From positions 248,001-312,000 of the forward strand of contig NZ_JABFBC010000002.1 in assembly GCF_013093415.1 (NCBI RefSeq): a stretch of DNA of 64,000 nucleotides, in the 5' to 3' direction. Made by a program: the position numbers and the translations under genes. This DNA comes from Halovulum dunhuangense. Its GTDB lineage: Bacteria; Pseudomonadota; Alphaproteobacteria; Rhodobacterales; Rhodobacteraceae. Under the pieces are notes generated by a model. The model saw only the letters and a list, made by a program, of their open reading frames with translations, was not told where the DNA came from and ran no database searches. Within the stretch, counting starts at the first letter, position 1; every line of letters starts with the position of its first letter. Positions 51,485 through 62,123 of this stretch are shown piece after piece.

Positions 51485-51983
51485 CCTTCTGGGGCATCAG
51501 GAAATGGCCGGTGGCCTGCGCGAACAGCCGCGCGCGGTTGTCCTGCCATGCCTCGACATGGACGCTGGCATAGCGCCGGCCGGACCGGTTGACCCGCGCC
51601 CGCGCATAGGCGTCGCGCGGCAGGCCGGATCGCAGGTAGTCCACGGTGAAGTCGATGGTCTTGGGCATCGGCGGGAAGCGCCCCGCCTCGATCGCCTCGG
51701 CGCCGGGGCCGCCATCCTCCATCATCTGCCAGACCATGCCCCAGTTGAGTTCGATCAGCGAGGCGATCTCGAGGAACGCGCCGATCGCGCCGCCATGCAG
51801 CGCGGGCAGGTGCGGGTTGCCGATCAGCCGGTCGGCATAGGGCAGGATCGCGGTCAGTTCGTCGCCGCGCCGCTCGAAGCGGATGCCCAGATGCTTGATG
51901 TAGGGCACCCCCTCGACCAGCCGGGCGAGCGCCTTTTCGCGACGCTCCTTGATGACCTGCACGGGTTCGGGACGCGGCGGCAT
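51477..51983 (-). CDS. PaaI-like thioesterase (hot-dog fold) 2
   Basis: 168 residues, one hot-dog domain. The PaaI segment NPHLPALHGGAIGAFLEIAS near 64-83 contains the loop-helix active site (the usual HGG with downstream Glu). It forms a tandem with the next gene upstream, overlapping it by one base in an ATGA. Twin thioesterases may form a heteromer. They divide from the MerR regulator of beta-oxidation genes, so action on acyl-CoAs is likely. Confidence 0.88.
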   Translation of the reverse strand: MPPRPEPVQVIKERREKALARLVEGVPYIKHLGIRFERRGDELTAILPYADRLIGNPHLPALHGGAIGAFLEIASLIELNWGMVWQMMEDGGPGAEAIEAGRFPPMPKTIDFTVDYLRSGLPRDAYARARVNRSGRRYASVHVEAWQDNRARLFAQATGHFLMPQKDD

Positions 51984-52423
51984 CACTCCTGCTCCTCGCG
52001 GCGCGGCTCGACGGTGAAGGCGCCCGCGGCCGAGGCCACGGGGCTGTCGGGGGTATCGGTCCAGGCCGAGGCGCGCACGAAGGCGACCGAGCGGGTCATG
52101 CGGTAGCAGTCGGCGCGCGCCGTCACCGTCTTGCCCGGCTCTGCCGCGCGCATGTAGTCGATGCGCAGATCGAGCGTCGCGGTGCCGCCCGGGCGGTCGG
52201 GATGCGCCAGCACGGCCGTCCCCGCGCAGGTGTCGAGCAGCGCCGTTATGACGCCCCCGGCAAGCACGCCCGTGGCCGGATCGCCGACGAAGCGCGGGTC
52301 GTAGCCCACGGTCATGAGGGCATAGCCGTCGCCGATCTCGGCCAGTTCCATTCCGAGATCCGCGGAATGTGGCAGGGCGGCGATGAAGCGGCGGGCGGTT
52401 TCCAGTCGGGGATCCTGAGTCAT
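51983..52423 (-). CDS. PaaI-like thioesterase (hot-dog fold) 1
   Basis: 146 residues. The PaaI core [24 protein letters not shown] near 49-72 is conserved, where the HGG of relatives is replaced by LAGG; the Asp after ALL may be the catalytic acid. First gene of the thioesterase-thioesterase-MATE operon. It diverges from the merR-type gene across a 152-base gap with two palindromic elements. ATG 52423 preceded by GAGGGGG. Confidence 0.88.
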   Translation of the reverse strand: MTQDPRLETARRFIAALPHSADLGMELAEIGDGYALMTVGYDPRFVGDPATGVLAGGVITALLDTCAGTAVLAHPDRPGGTATLDLRIDYMRAAEPGKTVTARADCYRMTRSVAFVRASAWTDTPDSPVASAAGAFTVEPRREEQE

Positions 52424-52482
52424 CCCCCTCGAATAGCACGCGGCCGCAGTCGGCAAAACGGCGTTTCGCACCGCCAGGCAAC

Positions 52483-52535
52483 CGTCAAATTGACGTGAGG
52501 GCATGGCTGCCCCCTGTATCTTACGCGAGCGTCAA
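52483..52535. promoter_or_regulatory. Two palindromes between thioesterase and MerR genes, candidate LiuR-type operators
   Basis: CGTCAA-A-TTGACG (52483-52495) is a perfect inverted repeat whose ends also read as -35 TTGACG on both strands. CTTACGC-GA-GCGTCAA (52520-52535) has an ACGC-GA-GCGT core and the TTACG..CGTCAA look of operators bound by MerR-family regulators of branched-chain/fatty-acid catabolism (LiuR). TTGACG (52490-52495), a 19-base spacer and TGTATC (52515-52520) would give the long spacer usual at MerR-type promoters. Confidence 0.5.
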
Positions 52536-52575
52536 CCTAACCTGATCGCATTGACCGTGAGACACATGACACACC

Positions 52576-52974
52576 ATGAGCGAAGATCTTTATACCATCG
52601 GGCGGATGTGCGACGAATTCGCCGTCACCCCCCGAACCCTGCGTTTCTACGAGGCGAAGGAACTGCTTGCCCCCGTCCGGGACGGGCAGAAGCGGCTGTT
52701 CACCCGCCGCGACCGCGCGCGGCTGAAACTGATCCTGCGCGGCAAGCGCTTCGGCTTCTCGCTGGAGGAGTTGCGCCAGCTGCTCGATCTCTACGATCTG
52801 GGCGACCAGCAGGCGACCCAGCTTGCGCGCGCCTACGAGCTGGCGCTCAAGCACCTGGCCGACCTGGAGGCGCAGCGCGACGAGTTGCAGGCCGCGATCA
52901 CCGACCTGCGCGAGCAGATCAGCTGGGGCGAGCAGGAACTGGCCCGGCGCGGCATGCGCGGCGCGGCCGAATAG
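52576..52974 (+). CDS. MerR-family regulator of beta-oxidation genes (LiuR-like)
   Basis: 132 residues. The N-terminal MerR winged helix (YTIGRMCDEFAVTPRTLRFYEAKELL, residues 6-31), second helix-turn-helix to about 70, then a coiled coil (75-120) for dimerisation. There are no metal-binding cysteines (the only Cys is at 12), so it is an acyl-CoA-type rather than a metal sensor. It sits 61 bases upstream of the acyl-CoA dehydrogenase gene on the same strand and probably controls the fatty-acid cluster. Confidence 0.9.
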   Translation: MSEDLYTIGRMCDEFAVTPRTLRFYEAKELLAPVRDGQKRLFTRRDRARLKLILRGKRFGFSLEELRQLLDLYDLGDQQATQLARAYELALKHLADLEAQRDELQAAITDLREQISWGEQELARRGMRGAAE

Positions 52975-53035
52975 CGCCCCCTCGGGAACGGTGCGCCGGC
53001 CCCTGCCTCCCCGGCCCTGACGCAAGGAGGATCGG

Positions 53036-54814
53036 ATGCCCGCTTATTCGCCCCCGCTGAAGGACATCGCCTTCGTCCTGCACGACCTGCTGGACGTGGA
53101 GCGGCGGCCGATCCCCGGCTACGGCGATCTCGACCGCGACACGACCGGCGCCATCCTGGCCGAGGCCGGTCGCCTGTCGGCAGAGGTGCTGGCGCCGCTG
53201 AACCGGGTGGGCGATCAGCAGGGATGCCGGCTGGAGAACGGCGCGGTGCGCACGCCCGAGGGGTTTCGCGCCGCCTATGACGCGGTGCGCGCGGGCGGCT
53301 GGATCGGGCTCGACTGCCACCCCGAGGATGGCGGCCAGGGCATGCCCTATGTGCTGCACACCGCTGTCAGCGAGACGTTCATCGCGGCCAACATGGCGCT
53401 CAACATGTATTGGGGCCTGTCGCATGCCGCCTGCTCGACCATCCGCGCCCACGGCACGGCGGAACAGCGGGCGACCTATCTGCCGCCGCTGGTGTCGGGC
53501 GCGTGGACCGGCACGATGAACCTGACAGAGCCGCATTGCGGCACCGATCTGGGCCTGCTGCGCACGCGGGCCGCGCCGCAGGCGGATGGCAGCTACCGCA
53601 TCACCGGGCAGAAGATCTTCATCTCGGCGGGCGAGCATGACCTGGCCGGGAACATCGTGCACCTGGTGCTGGCCCGCATCCCCGGCGGCCCCGAGGGCGT
53701 GAAGGGCATCAGCCTGTTCATCGTTCCCAAGTTCCTGCCCGGCCCGGATGGCAGCCTGGGCGCGCGCAACGCCGTGACCTGCGGCAAGCTCGAGCACAAG
53801 ATGGGCATCCACGGCAACGCCACCTGCGTGATGGACTACGACGGCGCCACGGGCTTCCTGCTGGGAGAGCCGCACAAGGGCCTGCGCGCCATGTTCACCA
53901 TGATGAACGAGGCGCGGCTGGGCGTGGGCCTTCAGGGCTATGCCCTGGCCGAGGCCGCCCGCCAGGTGGCGGGCGCCTACGCGCGCGACCGCCGGCAGGG
54001 CCGTGCGGCCACGGGGGCAGCCGAGCCTGCCGCTGCGGCCGATCCGCTGATCGTGCATCCCGATATCCGCCGGATGCTGCTGGACCAGAAATCCTTTGTC
54101 GAGGGGGCGCGCGCCTTCGTCCTGTGGGGGGCGGTGCTGATCGACCAGGCCGCGCGCGGCGGCGACGCGGCGGCGCATGGCCTGAGTTCCCTGCTGACGC
54201 CGGTGATCAAGGGCTTCCTGACCGACAAGGGCTTCGAGGCGACGGTTTCGGCCCAGCAGGTGCTAGGCGGGCATGGCTACATCGAGGAATGGGGCTTGTC
54301 GCAATTCGCCCGCGATGCGCGCATCACCATGATCTACGAGGGCGCGAATGGCGTGCAGGCGCTGGACCTGGTGGGCCGCAAGCTGGGATCGGATGGCGGG
54401 CGGCACATCATGGCGCTGATCGCCGAGTTCGAGACGACGCTCGCGGACGCCCGCGCGCGGGACGCCACGATGCCCGGCTTCGCCGATCCGCTGGCGCAGG
54501 CGCTCGCGGATCTCAAGGCGGCGGTCGGGTTCTTCATGGAGCATGGCCCGCGGGATCCGGATGCGGCGCTGGCCGGGTCCACCGATTTTCTGCACCTTCT
54601 GGGCCATGCCTGCCTTGGCCTGATGTGGACACGGATGGCGATTGCGGCGCAGGATGCGCTGGAGACCGGGGGAGAGGATCGCACCTTTCTCGCGGCAAAG
54701 CTCGACACCGGGCGCTACTACATGGCACGCGCCCTGCCCGCGACCGCGCTGCACCGCCGGCGGATCGAAAGCGGCGCAGGCCCCGTCATGGCGCTGGCGG
54801 CCGACGCATTCTGA
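53036..54814 (+). CDS. Acyl-CoA dehydrogenase, long form
   Basis: FAD-dependent first step of beta-oxidation, 592 residues. The extended C-terminal domain (about 460-592) separates this from 380-residue dehydrogenases and matches the long AcdB/DmdC group; 3-methylmercaptopropionyl-CoA dehydrogenases belong here too. Landmarks: [19 protein letters not shown] near 160, [18 protein letters not shown] near 190, [13 protein letters not shown] near 285, and catalytic Glu region [17 protein letters not shown] near 430. Adjacent thiolase and FadB-type genes argue for general fatty-acid use. CAAGGAGG precedes ATG 53036. Confidence 0.92.
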   Translation: MPAYSPPLKDIAFVLHDLLDVERRPIPGYGDLDRDTTGAILAEAGRLSAEVLAPLNRVGDQQGCRLENGAVRTPEGFRAAYDAVRAGGWIGLDCHPEDGGQGMPYVLHTAVSETFIAANMALNMYWGLSHAACSTIRAHGTAEQRATYLPPLVSGAWTGTMNLTEPHCGTDLGLLRTRAAPQADGSYRITGQKIFISAGEHDLAGNIVHLVLARIPGGPEGVKGISLFIVPKFLPGPDGSLGARNAVTCGKLEHKMGIHGNATCVMDYDGATGFLLGEPHKGLRAMFTMMNEARLGVGLQGYALAEAARQVAGAYARDRRQGRAATGAAEPAAAADPLIVHPDIRRMLLDQKSFVEGARAFVLWGAVLIDQAARGGDAAAHGLSSLLTPVIKGFLTDKGFEATVSAQQVLGGHGYIEEWGLSQFARDARITMIYEGANGVQALDLVGRKLGSDGGRHIMALIAEFETTLADARARDATMPGFADPLAQALADLKAAVGFFMEHGPRDPDAALAGSTDFLHLLGHACLGLMWTRMAIAAQDALETGGEDRTFLAAKLDTGRYYMARALPATALHRRRIESGAGPVMALAADAF

Positions 54815-54901
54815 AGCGCCGCCCGCAGAGGTGGCCGGAACAGGAAGGAGGGACAGTAAGATGAGCGGAACCGGACCATGCAGGCCCCTGCGGGCGGGCG
54901 C

Positions 54902-55543
54902 ATGAGCATCCCCGTCCTTCACTGCTTCGCCCAGTCCGGCAATGCCTACAAGGCGGCCATGATGCTGGACCTGTGCAACGCCCCCTGGGAGCCTGCTTTC
55001 GTCGATTTCTTCAACGGTGCCGCGCGGGGCCCCGACTACATGGCCCTGAACGAGATGGCCGAGGTGCCCACCTATGTGGAGGGCGATCTGCGCCTGACCC
55101 AGTCTGGCGTGATTCTCGACTATCTCGCCGCCCGGCACGGCCGCTTCGCCCCCGACGGAGAGGCAGAGCGGCGCGAGGTGCTGCGCTGGCTGCTGTGGGA
55201 CAACCACAAGCTGACGGCGAACCTGGCTTCAGCCCGGTTCATGCGGCTGTTCCTGGCCGAGCGTCACCGAAAACCGGACGTGATCGACTTCCTCATGGGT
55301 CGGGCAAGAGCCGCGATGAAGGTGCTCGACCGGCGGCTGCAGGGGCAGGACTGGATCCTCGGGGATCGGCCCAGCATCGCGGACCTGTCCTGCGCGGGAT
55401 ACATCTGGTTTCTCGAGGAAATCGACATCGACCCCGCCGACACGCCCGGCATCGCGCGCTGGCGCGACCGGATCGCGGCGCTTCCCGGCTGGCGGCACCC
55501 CTACGAGGCGATGCCGGGCCATCCGCTGCCGGGGGCGGCGTGA
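54902..55543 (+). CDS. Glutathione S-transferase family protein
   Basis: 213 residues. The thioredoxin-like N-domain (about 1-80: [34 protein letters not shown] with the glutathione-binding Pro and Ser) is followed by a helical C-domain with [15 protein letters not shown] Ser at residue 12 would be the catalytic candidate. It lies between the acyl-CoA dehydrogenase and the thiolase in the same direction, so it may act on products of this pathway; no specific role is known. Its stop overlaps the next start. Confidence 0.88.
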   Translation: MSIPVLHCFAQSGNAYKAAMMLDLCNAPWEPAFVDFFNGAARGPDYMALNEMAEVPTYVEGDLRLTQSGVILDYLAARHGRFAPDGEAERREVLRWLLWDNHKLTANLASARFMRLFLAERHRKPDVIDFLMGRARAAMKVLDRRLQGQDWILGDRPSIADLSCAGYIWFLEEIDIDPADTPGIARWRDRIAALPGWRHPYEAMPGHPLPGAA

Positions 55544-55878
55544 TGCCGATGGGGCCGAACAGCTTTCACGCCCTGGTGTGGATCGGGCTTGGCGCGTCTG
55601 CGATCGGCTTCGCGCTCTCTGGCGGGAAGGGCGCCGTGCCGGTCCTGCCGGGCACCGCGGCGCTTGTCGTGGCGCTGGCGGCTATCTTCGGCGCGGGGCT
55701 GCTGACCCCTGCCGTCGTGGGTGCGGCAGCCATGGTCGCGGCGGCGACCGTGCGCCCCCTGAGTGTGCCCGCGGCCATGGTGCGCATGGGCCCGCTGTTC
55801 ACACTCGCGGCCTTGGGTGCGGCCGGGATGCTCTGGCTGACCCTGCTTGCGCTCTACACTGCCGGGACCGTTTCATGA
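55543..55878 (+). CDS. Small integral membrane protein, 111 residues
   Basis: Not recognised. Four hydrophobic helices (about 9-24, 33-50, 53-68 and 83-107) with few charges and a glycine-alanine-rich composition. It starts on the stop codon of the GST gene and ends on the start codon of the thiolase gene (ATGA-type overlaps at both ends), so it is a true member of the beta-oxidation operon. It might be a small uptake or scaffold protein; no homologue comes to mind. Confidence 0.75.
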   Translation: MPMGPNSFHALVWIGLGASAIGFALSGGKGAVPVLPGTAALVVALAAIFGAGLLTPAVVGAAAMVAAATVRPLSVPAAMVRMGPLFTLAALGAAGMLWLTLLALYTAGTVS

Positions 55879-57086
55879 CCGACGCCTACATCTATGACGC
55901 GATCCGCACGCCACGCGGCAAGGGGCGGCCTGACGGCGCCCTGCACGAGGTGACGGCGCTTTACCTGTCGGCCTTCACGCTCGACCGGCTGGCCGAGCGG
56001 AACGGGCTGGACACGACCCGGATCGAGGACGTGATCTGGGGCAATGCCACGCAGGTGGGCGAACAGGGCGGCTGCCTTGCGCGGTCCGCCGTGCTGGCGT
56101 CACGCTATGCCGAAAGCGTGCCGGGCCTGTCGATCAACCGGTTCTGCGCCAGCGGGCTGGAGGCGGTGAACCTGGCCGCGCACCAGGTCACGGCCGGCAT
56201 GGGCGATGCCTATGTCGCCGGCGGGGCAGAGATGATGAGCCGCGTGCCGATGGGCTCGGACGGGGCGGCCATCGCCGCCGATCCGGGCCTTGCGATGGGA
56301 TCGCGCTTCGTGCCGCAGGGCATCGCCGCCGACATCATCGCGACCGAATACGGCTTTTCCCGCGCAGACGTGGACGCCTACGCCGTGGAAAGCCAGCACC
56401 GCGCCGCAATCGCTCTGGAGGAAGGGCGTTTTGCGCGCTCGGTCGTGCCGGTCACGGACCGCAACGGCCTGTTGCTTCTGGACCGGGACGAGCACCCGCG
56501 CCCGGGCACCGACCTCGCGGCGCTGGCCGCGCTGAAACCGGCCTTTGCCGAGCAGGGGCAGGCGATGCCGGGCTTCGACGCGGTGGCGCTGCTGAAGTAC
56601 CCGCATCTGGAGCGGATCGAGCATGTCCACCACGCGGGCAATTCCAGCGGCATCGTCGATGGCGCCGCCGCCGTCCTGGTCGGCAGCCGTGCGTTTGGCG
56701 AGGCGCAGGGCCTGACGCCCCGCGCCCGCATCCGGGCCACGGCGCGGGTGGGCACCGATCCGACGATCATGCTGACCGGCCCGGTGCCGGTGACCGAACG
56801 TGCCTTGAAGGCGGCGGGCATGGGCGTGGGGGATATCGACCTGTTCGAGGTGAACGAGGCGTTCTCAGCCGTGGTGCTGCGCTTCCTTCAGGCCTTTGAC
56901 GTGGATCACGACCGGGTCAACGTGAACGGCGGCGCGATCGCGCTGGGCCATCCGCTTGGGGCCACGGGCGCGATGATACTCGGCACCGCGCTGGACGAAC
57001 TGGAGCGGACCGGCAAGGGCACGGCGCTGGTCACGCTCTGCGTCGCGTCGGGCATGGGCGCGGCCACCATCATCGAGCGCATGTGA
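55875..57086 (+). CDS. Acetyl-CoA C-acyltransferase (thiolase, FadA-like)
   Basis: Last step of beta-oxidation: thiolytic cleavage of 3-ketoacyl-CoA. 403 residues. Catalytic Cys in [12 protein letters not shown] (about 91), His in [15 protein letters not shown] (about 355), and second Cys in [11 protein letters not shown] (about 389). It begins [20 protein letters not shown]. It overlaps the small membrane protein gene by 4 bases; the bifunctional FadB-type gene follows after 15 bases. Confidence 0.95.
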   Translation: MTDAYIYDAIRTPRGKGRPDGALHEVTALYLSAFTLDRLAERNGLDTTRIEDVIWGNATQVGEQGGCLARSAVLASRYAESVPGLSINRFCASGLEAVNLAAHQVTAGMGDAYVAGGAEMMSRVPMGSDGAAIAADPGLAMGSRFVPQGIAADIIATEYGFSRADVDAYAVESQHRAAIALEEGRFARSVVPVTDRNGLLLLDRDEHPRPGTDLAALAALKPAFAEQGQAMPGFDAVALLKYPHLERIEHVHHAGNSSGIVDGAAAVLVGSRAFGEAQGLTPRARIRATARVGTDPTIMLTGPVPVTERALKAAGMGVGDIDLFEVNEAFSAVVLRFLQAFDVDHDRVNVNGGAIALGHPLGATGAMILGTALDELERTGKGTALVTLCVASGMGAATIIERM

Positions 57087-57101
57087 CGCGGGAGAGAGCC
57101 G

Positions 57102-59300
57102 ATGAGCGATTTCACACTCGACCTTGACCCGGACGGCGTGGCGGTCATCGCCTGGGACCAGCCGGGCACGGCGATGAACGTGATGACGCGCGACGGCCTT
57201 GCCGCCTTCGAGGCGTTGTTCGAGCAGGTGCTGGCGGACCCGGCGGTAAAGGGCATCGTCCTGACCTCGGCCAAGGCGGATTTCGCGGGCGGCATGGACC
57301 TGAACGTGCTGGGCGGCCTGCGCGCAGAGGCGGGCGCGCGCCCCGCGCAGGCGCTGTTCGATTTCACCATGACCGGCCACCACATCCTGCGCCGGATCGA
57401 GCGCAACACGCTGGACCCCAGGACCAATCGTGGCGGCAAGCCGGTGGTATGGGCCTGCCCCGGCACCAGCGCCGGGATCGGCACGGAAATCGGCCTTGCC
57501 TGCCACCGGCGCATCGCGGCGGACACGCCCAGGGCGCGCATCGGCCTGCCCGAGATCAAGGTGGGGCTGTTTCCCGGCGGCGGCGGCACCACCCGCTTCG
57601 TGCGCATGGTCGGGCTGATGGCCGCCGCGCCCGTGCTGCTGGAGGGCAAGATGATGCCGCCCGCGCAGGCGAAGTCGCTCGGGCTGATCGACGAGGTGGT
57701 CCCGCCCGAGGATCTGATCGCGCGGGCGAAGGAATGGGCGCTCTTGGCGACCGATCAGGACCTGGTCAAGCCGTGGGACGCGCGCGGCTTCAAGTTTCCG
57801 GGCGGCGCGCCCTACAGTCCTGCGGGGTTCATGACCTTCGTCGGCGCGAACGCGATGGTGCTGGGCCGCACGCAGGGCGTCTATCCGGCGGCGCAGGCGA
57901 TGCTGAGCGCGATCTACGAGGGCGCGCAGGTCGATTTCGACACCGCCCTCCGGATCGAGGCGCGCTGGTTCACGTCCGTCCTGATGGATCCGCGGTCCGA
58001 GGCGATGGTGCGGTCGCTGTTTCTCAACAAGACGGCGCTGGAAAAGGGGGCCGCGCGCCCGGCCCTGCCCGAGGCGAAGGTGCGCAGGCTGGGCGTTCTC
58101 GGCGCGGGCATGATGGGCGCGGGCATCGCCCATGTCGCGGCCGAGGCCGGGATCGAGGTGGTGCTGATCGACCGCGACCAGGCGGCGGCCGAGCGCGGCA
58201 AGGCCCATTCGGAGTCCCTGCTCGACAAGGCGATCAAGCGGCGCAAGACGACCGAGGCCGACAAGGCGCGGGTGCTGTCGCATATCACGCCCAGCGCGGA
58301 TTACGCGGCGCTTCGGGGTTGCGACCTGGTGGTCGAGGCGGTGTTCGAGGATCCCGCGCTGAAGGCCGAGGTGACGGCCCGGGCCGAGGCGATGCTGGGC
58401 GAGGAGGCGATCTTTGCCACCAACACCTCGACGCTGCCCATCGGCGACCTGGCGCAAGCCAGCCGCGACGCGGCGCGTTTCATCGGCATCCATTTCTTCA
58501 GCCCGGTGGACCGCATGATGCTGGTCGAGATCATCCGCGGGCGGCAGACGGGCGATGCGGCGGTGGCCAAGGCGCTGGACTTCGTGCGCCAGATCCGCAA
58601 GACGCCCATCGTGGTGAACGACGCGCGCTTCTTCTACGCGAACCGCTGCATCATCCCCTATATCAACGAGGGGGTCATGATGGTGGGCGAGGGCATAGCG
58701 CCCGCGCTGATCGAGAATGCGGCGCGGCAGATGGGCATGCCGCTGGGGCCGCTGCAACTGACCGACGAGACCTCGATCGACCTGGCCGTCAGGATCGCCA
58801 GGGCGACCCGCGCGGCGATGGGCGACGCCTATCCGGCGGCGACCGCGCAGGCCGACGCGGTGCTGCTTGCGCTGTTCGAGGCGGGGCGGCTGGGGCGCAA
58901 GGCCGGGGCCGGCTTCTACGCCTATGACGAGGGCGGCAAGCGGCAGGGGCTCTGGCCGGGGCTTGCCGCGCAGTGGCCGGGCGCAGCGGCGCAGCCGGGC
59001 GTTGCAGAGGTGCGGCACCGCCTGGCGCTGATCCAGGTGCTGGAGGCGGTGCGCGCGCTTGAGGAAGGCGTGCTGACCGACATCCGCGAGGGCGATGTGG
59101 GCGCGATCCTGGGCTGGGGTTTCATGCCCTGGTCCGGCGGCCCCTTCGGCTGGATCGACATCGAGGGGCCGGATCGGGTCGTGGCCCTGTGCGACAGGCT
59201 GGCAGAGACGCATGGCCCGCGCTTCGCGGCCCCCGAACTGCTGCGCCGGATGGCAGCAGAGGGGCGGCGTTTCTACCACGGCGCACGCGCGGCCGCCTGA
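57102..59300 (+). CDS. Bifunctional enoyl-CoA hydratase / 3-hydroxyacyl-CoA dehydrogenase (FadB/FadJ-like)
   Basis: Middle two steps of beta-oxidation in one 732-residue chain. Hydratase domain (about 1-190: [12 protein letters not shown] oxyanion region, [33 protein letters not shown] with the catalytic Glu). Dehydrogenase domain from about 330: NAD motif [19 protein letters not shown], catalytic His in [12 protein letters not shown], and the C-terminal repeat ([15 protein letters not shown], then [14 protein letters not shown]). GGAGAGAGC precedes ATG 57102. Confidence 0.95.
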   Translation: MSDFTLDLDPDGVAVIAWDQPGTAMNVMTRDGLAAFEALFEQVLADPAVKGIVLTSAKADFAGGMDLNVLGGLRAEAGARPAQALFDFTMTGHHILRRIERNTLDPRTNRGGKPVVWACPGTSAGIGTEIGLACHRRIAADTPRARIGLPEIKVGLFPGGGGTTRFVRMVGLMAAAPVLLEGKMMPPAQAKSLGLIDEVVPPEDLIARAKEWALLATDQDLVKPWDARGFKFPGGAPYSPAGFMTFVGANAMVLGRTQGVYPAAQAMLSAIYEGAQVDFDTALRIEARWFTSVLMDPRSEAMVRSLFLNKTALEKGAARPALPEAKVRRLGVLGAGMMGAGIAHVAAEAGIEVVLIDRDQAAAERGKAHSESLLDKAIKRRKTTEADKARVLSHITPSADYAALRGCDLVVEAVFEDPALKAEVTARAEAMLGEEAIFATNTSTLPIGDLAQASRDAARFIGIHFFSPVDRMMLVEIIRGRQTGDAAVAKALDFVRQIRKTPIVVNDARFFYANRCIIPYINEGVMMVGEGIAPALIENAARQMGMPLGPLQLTDETSIDLAVRIARATRAAMGDAYPAATAQADAVLLALFEAGRLGRKAGAGFYAYDEGGKRQGLWPGLAAQWPGAAAQPGVAEVRHRLALIQVLEAVRALEEGVLTDIREGDVGAILGWGFMPWSGGPFGWIDIEGPDRVVALCDRLAETHGPRFAAPELLRRMAAEGRRFYHGARAAA

Positions 59301-59382
59301 GAGGCGGGGCACGCTTTCCACACCTGTTCACTTTCCGGCAAGCGATCCGAAAGGCGGCGCTTTTCCCATCCGTCCGCCGTGC

Positions 59383-59388
59383 TAGGCT
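59383..59388 (+). promoter_or_regulatory. TAGGCT -10-like element before the acyl-CoA ligase
   Basis: TAGGCT lies 33 bases before the GTG start of the ligase gene, matching the -10 of other genes in this window. Upstream only TTTTCC (59361-59366) fits a 16-base spacer, a poor -35. Confidence 0.35.
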
Positions 59389-59420
59389 CGGGCAAAACAG
59401 AACGGGATGGGAGGAAACCG

Positions 59421-61049
59421 GTGCATCAGCTCATGCAGCACACCCCGCTGCGGATCGGCCGCATCATCGATCACGCCGCGCGCTTTCACCCCAACCGCCC
59501 GGTGATCTCACGCCGGCCCGATGACGGGCTGTGCGAAACCAGCTGGTGGGTGATCCGGGCGCGCGCGCTGCATGTCGCGCAGGCGCTGGCCGCGATGGGG
59601 CTCGGGCGGGGTGACGTGGTGGGCGTCATGGGCTGGAACACCGACCGGATGCTGGAACTCTGGTATGGCGTGCCGGGTGCGGGTGCGGTGCTGCACACGT
59701 TGAACCCGCGGCTGTTCGACGACCAGCTCGTCTACATCATCAACCATGCGGGCGACCGGCTGCTGTTCGTGGATACGGACCTGCTGCCCATCGTCGAGCG
59801 GATCTGGCCGCGGCTGGAAACGGTCGAGCAGGTGATCGTCCTGACCGACGCCGAGCGGATGCCCGAAACGCCGCTGCCCGCGCGGGATTACGAGGGCATG
59901 GTGCTGGAGCAGGACGGCGATTTCGACTGGGTGGCGGGCGACGAGACCGATGCCTGCGGGATCTGCTACACCTCGGGGACGACGGGCAATCCGAAGGGCG
60001 TCGTCTATACCCACCGGTCGAACACGCTGCACGCGATGACGATGATCACCCCCGACATGCTGGGACTGCGCGCGGCCGACCGGGTGATGCCGGTGGTTCC
60101 GCTGTTCCACGCGAACGGCTGGTCGATCGGCTATGCCGCCCCGATGACCGGGGCGTCGATGGTGCTGCCCGGCCGCGACCTGAGCCCCGCCGCGCTTTAC
60201 GAATTGCTTGAGATGGGGGTGACGGTCACGGCCGCGGTGCCCACGATCTGGCTGATGCTGCTTGCGCATCTGGACAAGGCCGGGCTGAGACTGTCGAGCC
60301 TGAAGCGGGTCGTGATAGGCGGGTCGTCCTGCCCGCGGGCGGTGATCGAGCGGTTCCAGGACCATTACGGCGTGCAGGTGCTGCATGCCTGGGGCATGAC
60401 CGAGATGTCGCCGGTGGGCACCATCTGCTCGTTCAAGCCCGAGATCGAGGCGATGGCGCCGGAGGCCCGGCTCGACATCCAGGAAACCGTCGGGCATCCG
60501 CCCTTTGGCGTGGACCTGCGCATCACCGACGACGAAGGAGAGCCCCTGCCCTGGGACGGCCAGACGCAGGGCAGGCTCTGGGCGCGCGGGGCCAGCGTGG
60601 TGGAACGCTACCTGCATGACGAGGCAGCTGCGAGCGACCCCGCCGGCTGGTTCGACACCGGCGATGTCGCGACCATGGACCCGCATGGCTATGTGCGGAT
60701 CACCGACCGCTCGAAGGACATCATCAAGTCGGGCGGGGAATGGATCTCGTCCATCGAGCTTGAGAACGCGGCCCTTGCCCACCCGGACGTGGCCGAGGCA
60801 GCGGCGGTGGGCATGCCGCACGAGAAATGGGGCGAGCGCCCGGTTCTGGTGGTGGTCCCAAGGGCAGAGGCGCCACCGGAGCCGGCCACGCTTCTCGAGG
60901 TGCTGGCCCGCCGCTTCGCGCAATGGCAGCTGCCCGACGACATCGTGTTCGTCTCGGAGATACCGCACACCGCCACGGGCAAGATCTCCAAGCTGCAGTT
61001 GCGGCAGCAACTGGCCGGGATGGGATACGTCCTGCCCGCCCGGTCTTGA
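59421..61049 (+). CDS. Acyl-CoA ligase (AMP-forming, FadD-like)
   Basis: Activates fatty acids or related acids to CoA thioesters; 542 residues. Adenylation motifs: [20 protein letters not shown] (near 182), [10 protein letters not shown] (near 320), [20 protein letters not shown] (near 411) and the C-terminal lysine in GKISKLQLR. It belongs to the medium/long-chain ligase group related to DmdB and AlkK. GTG 59421 chosen because GGAGGA lies six bases upstream; ATG 59433 would leave 18. Separated from the FadB-type gene by 120 bases and a -10-like TAGGCT, so it probably has its own promoter. Confidence 0.93.
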   Translation: MHQLMQHTPLRIGRIIDHAARFHPNRPVISRRPDDGLCETSWWVIRARALHVAQALAAMGLGRGDVVGVMGWNTDRMLELWYGVPGAGAVLHTLNPRLFDDQLVYIINHAGDRLLFVDTDLLPIVERIWPRLETVEQVIVLTDAERMPETPLPARDYEGMVLEQDGDFDWVAGDETDACGICYTSGTTGNPKGVVYTHRSNTLHAMTMITPDMLGLRAADRVMPVVPLFHANGWSIGYAAPMTGASMVLPGRDLSPAALYELLEMGVTVTAAVPTIWLMLLAHLDKAGLRLSSLKRVVIGGSSCPRAVIERFQDHYGVQVLHAWGMTEMSPVGTICSFKPEIEAMAPEARLDIQETVGHPPFGVDLRITDDEGEPLPWDGQTQGRLWARGASVVERYLHDEAAASDPAGWFDTGDVATMDPHGYVRITDRSKDIIKSGGEWISSIELENAALAHPDVAEAAAVGMPHEKWGERPVLVVVPRAEAPPEPATLLEVLARRFAQWQLPDDIVFVSEIPHTATGKISKLQLRQQLAGMGYVLPARS

Positions 61050-61115
61050 GAAGCCCCCTTCGCAGCCTGTAAGGATGGGGTCCGTCAGCATCCCATCCGC
61101 AAGGCAGAGTATCCT

Positions 61116-62123
61116 GTGACCGCGCTCGACCAGTATGTCCGTCTCGAAGCGCCAGGGCGGTGGCGCGAGCGCCCCGACAGCGCGTGGCGCGAGGTGCTCG
61201 TCTCCTTCGGGAACGCGTCGCTGGTGATCAGCAGCTTTTCCGAGGATCCGCTCACGCACTGGTCGCTTGCCGCGGTCGAGCGGCTGGAAGAAGGCCCGGA
61301 CCGGGTTCTCTACGCCCCCGACCGCAGCGGCGACGAGGTGCTGGAAATCACCGATCCGCAGATGGTCTCCGCCATTGCCGAGGCCAGCCGCATGGCCCGC
61401 ATCCGCGCGCGCCCCGCGCCCAGGCAGCCGCGGCTGCGGGCGGCGGCGCTGGTCGCGCTGGTGCTTGTCGTGGCGGGTGCGGGGATCACCTGGGGGCCCG
61501 ATCTGATGCGCAGGCAGGCGCTGGCCCTGGTGACGCAGGAACAGGCGAGCCTGATCGCGGAAGGGGTGCGCGGGCGGCTTGGCGCGCGGGCCTGCGCCCT
61601 GCCCGAGGGGCAGCGCAGCCTGCGGCGGCTGGTCGCCGCCACCATGCCCGGCGCCATGGTCGAGATCCGCGCCTGGGATGCGCCGCCTCTGTCGGTGCTG
61701 ACCGACGACACGATCCTCCTGTCACGGCGGGTGGTCGAGCAGGCGGGCTCCGCCGAGGTGGTGGCCGGCTGGATCACGCTCGGCGCGCTGTGGGGCGTGG
61801 ATCGGACGCCGCTGTCACGCTGGATCGAACAGCTTCCCCCGCTGGAGGTGGCGCGGTTCCTGCTGTCGGGCGATCTGCAGCGGGCCGACATGAACGGGAT
61901 CGCGGCGCTGGCGCGCGAAGGAAGCGGGGTGCCCGATGCCACCGCGCTTGCGGCGGTGGCCGAGACGCTGGCCACGCGCGGCATAGACGCGGCGCCCTTC
62001 CTCGAGGAGGCCGCGCGGCGCTGGCCGGACCGGGTCGTCAGCCCGCCGGCGCAGGCCGACAGCAGCCCGGTGATGCCGCGGGACCAGAACTGGATCGCGC
62101 TTCAGGAGATCTGCGCCGGCTGA
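61116..62123 (+). CDS. Hypothetical membrane protein, 335 residues
   Basis: Not recognised. A soluble N-terminal region (1-105), one membrane helix (about 107-128: LRAAALVALVLVVAGAGITW) and a C-terminal region with the order of a metalloprotease-like or export domain (VLTDDTILLSRRVVEQAGSAEV near 195, then several helices). The sequence ACALPEGQRSLRRLVAATMPG has a Cys-containing loop. GTG 61116 start. Convergent with lolD (stops adjacent). Orthologues are common in Rhodobacteraceae next to the Lol genes in my recollection, without function. Confidence 0.72.
   Translation: MTALDQYVRLEAPGRWRERPDSAWREVLVSFGNASLVISSFSEDPLTHWSLAAVERLEEGPDRVLYAPDRSGDEVLEITDPQMVSAIAEASRMARIRARPAPRQPRLRAAALVALVLVVAGAGITWGPDLMRRQALALVTQEQASLIAEGVRGRLGARACALPEGQRSLRRLVAATMPGAMVEIRAWDAPPLSVLTDDTILLSRRVVEQAGSAEVVAGWITLGALWGVDRTPLSRWIEQLPPLEVARFLLSGDLQRADMNGIAALAREGSGVPDATALAAVAETLATRGIDAAPFLEEAARRWPDRVVSPPAQADSSPVMPRDQNWIALQEICAG

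Noticed and set aside
56865-59321. An 818-codon open frame antisense to the FadB-type gene
   Set aside because: No recognisable domain; the plus strand encodes the hydratase and dehydrogenase motifs.
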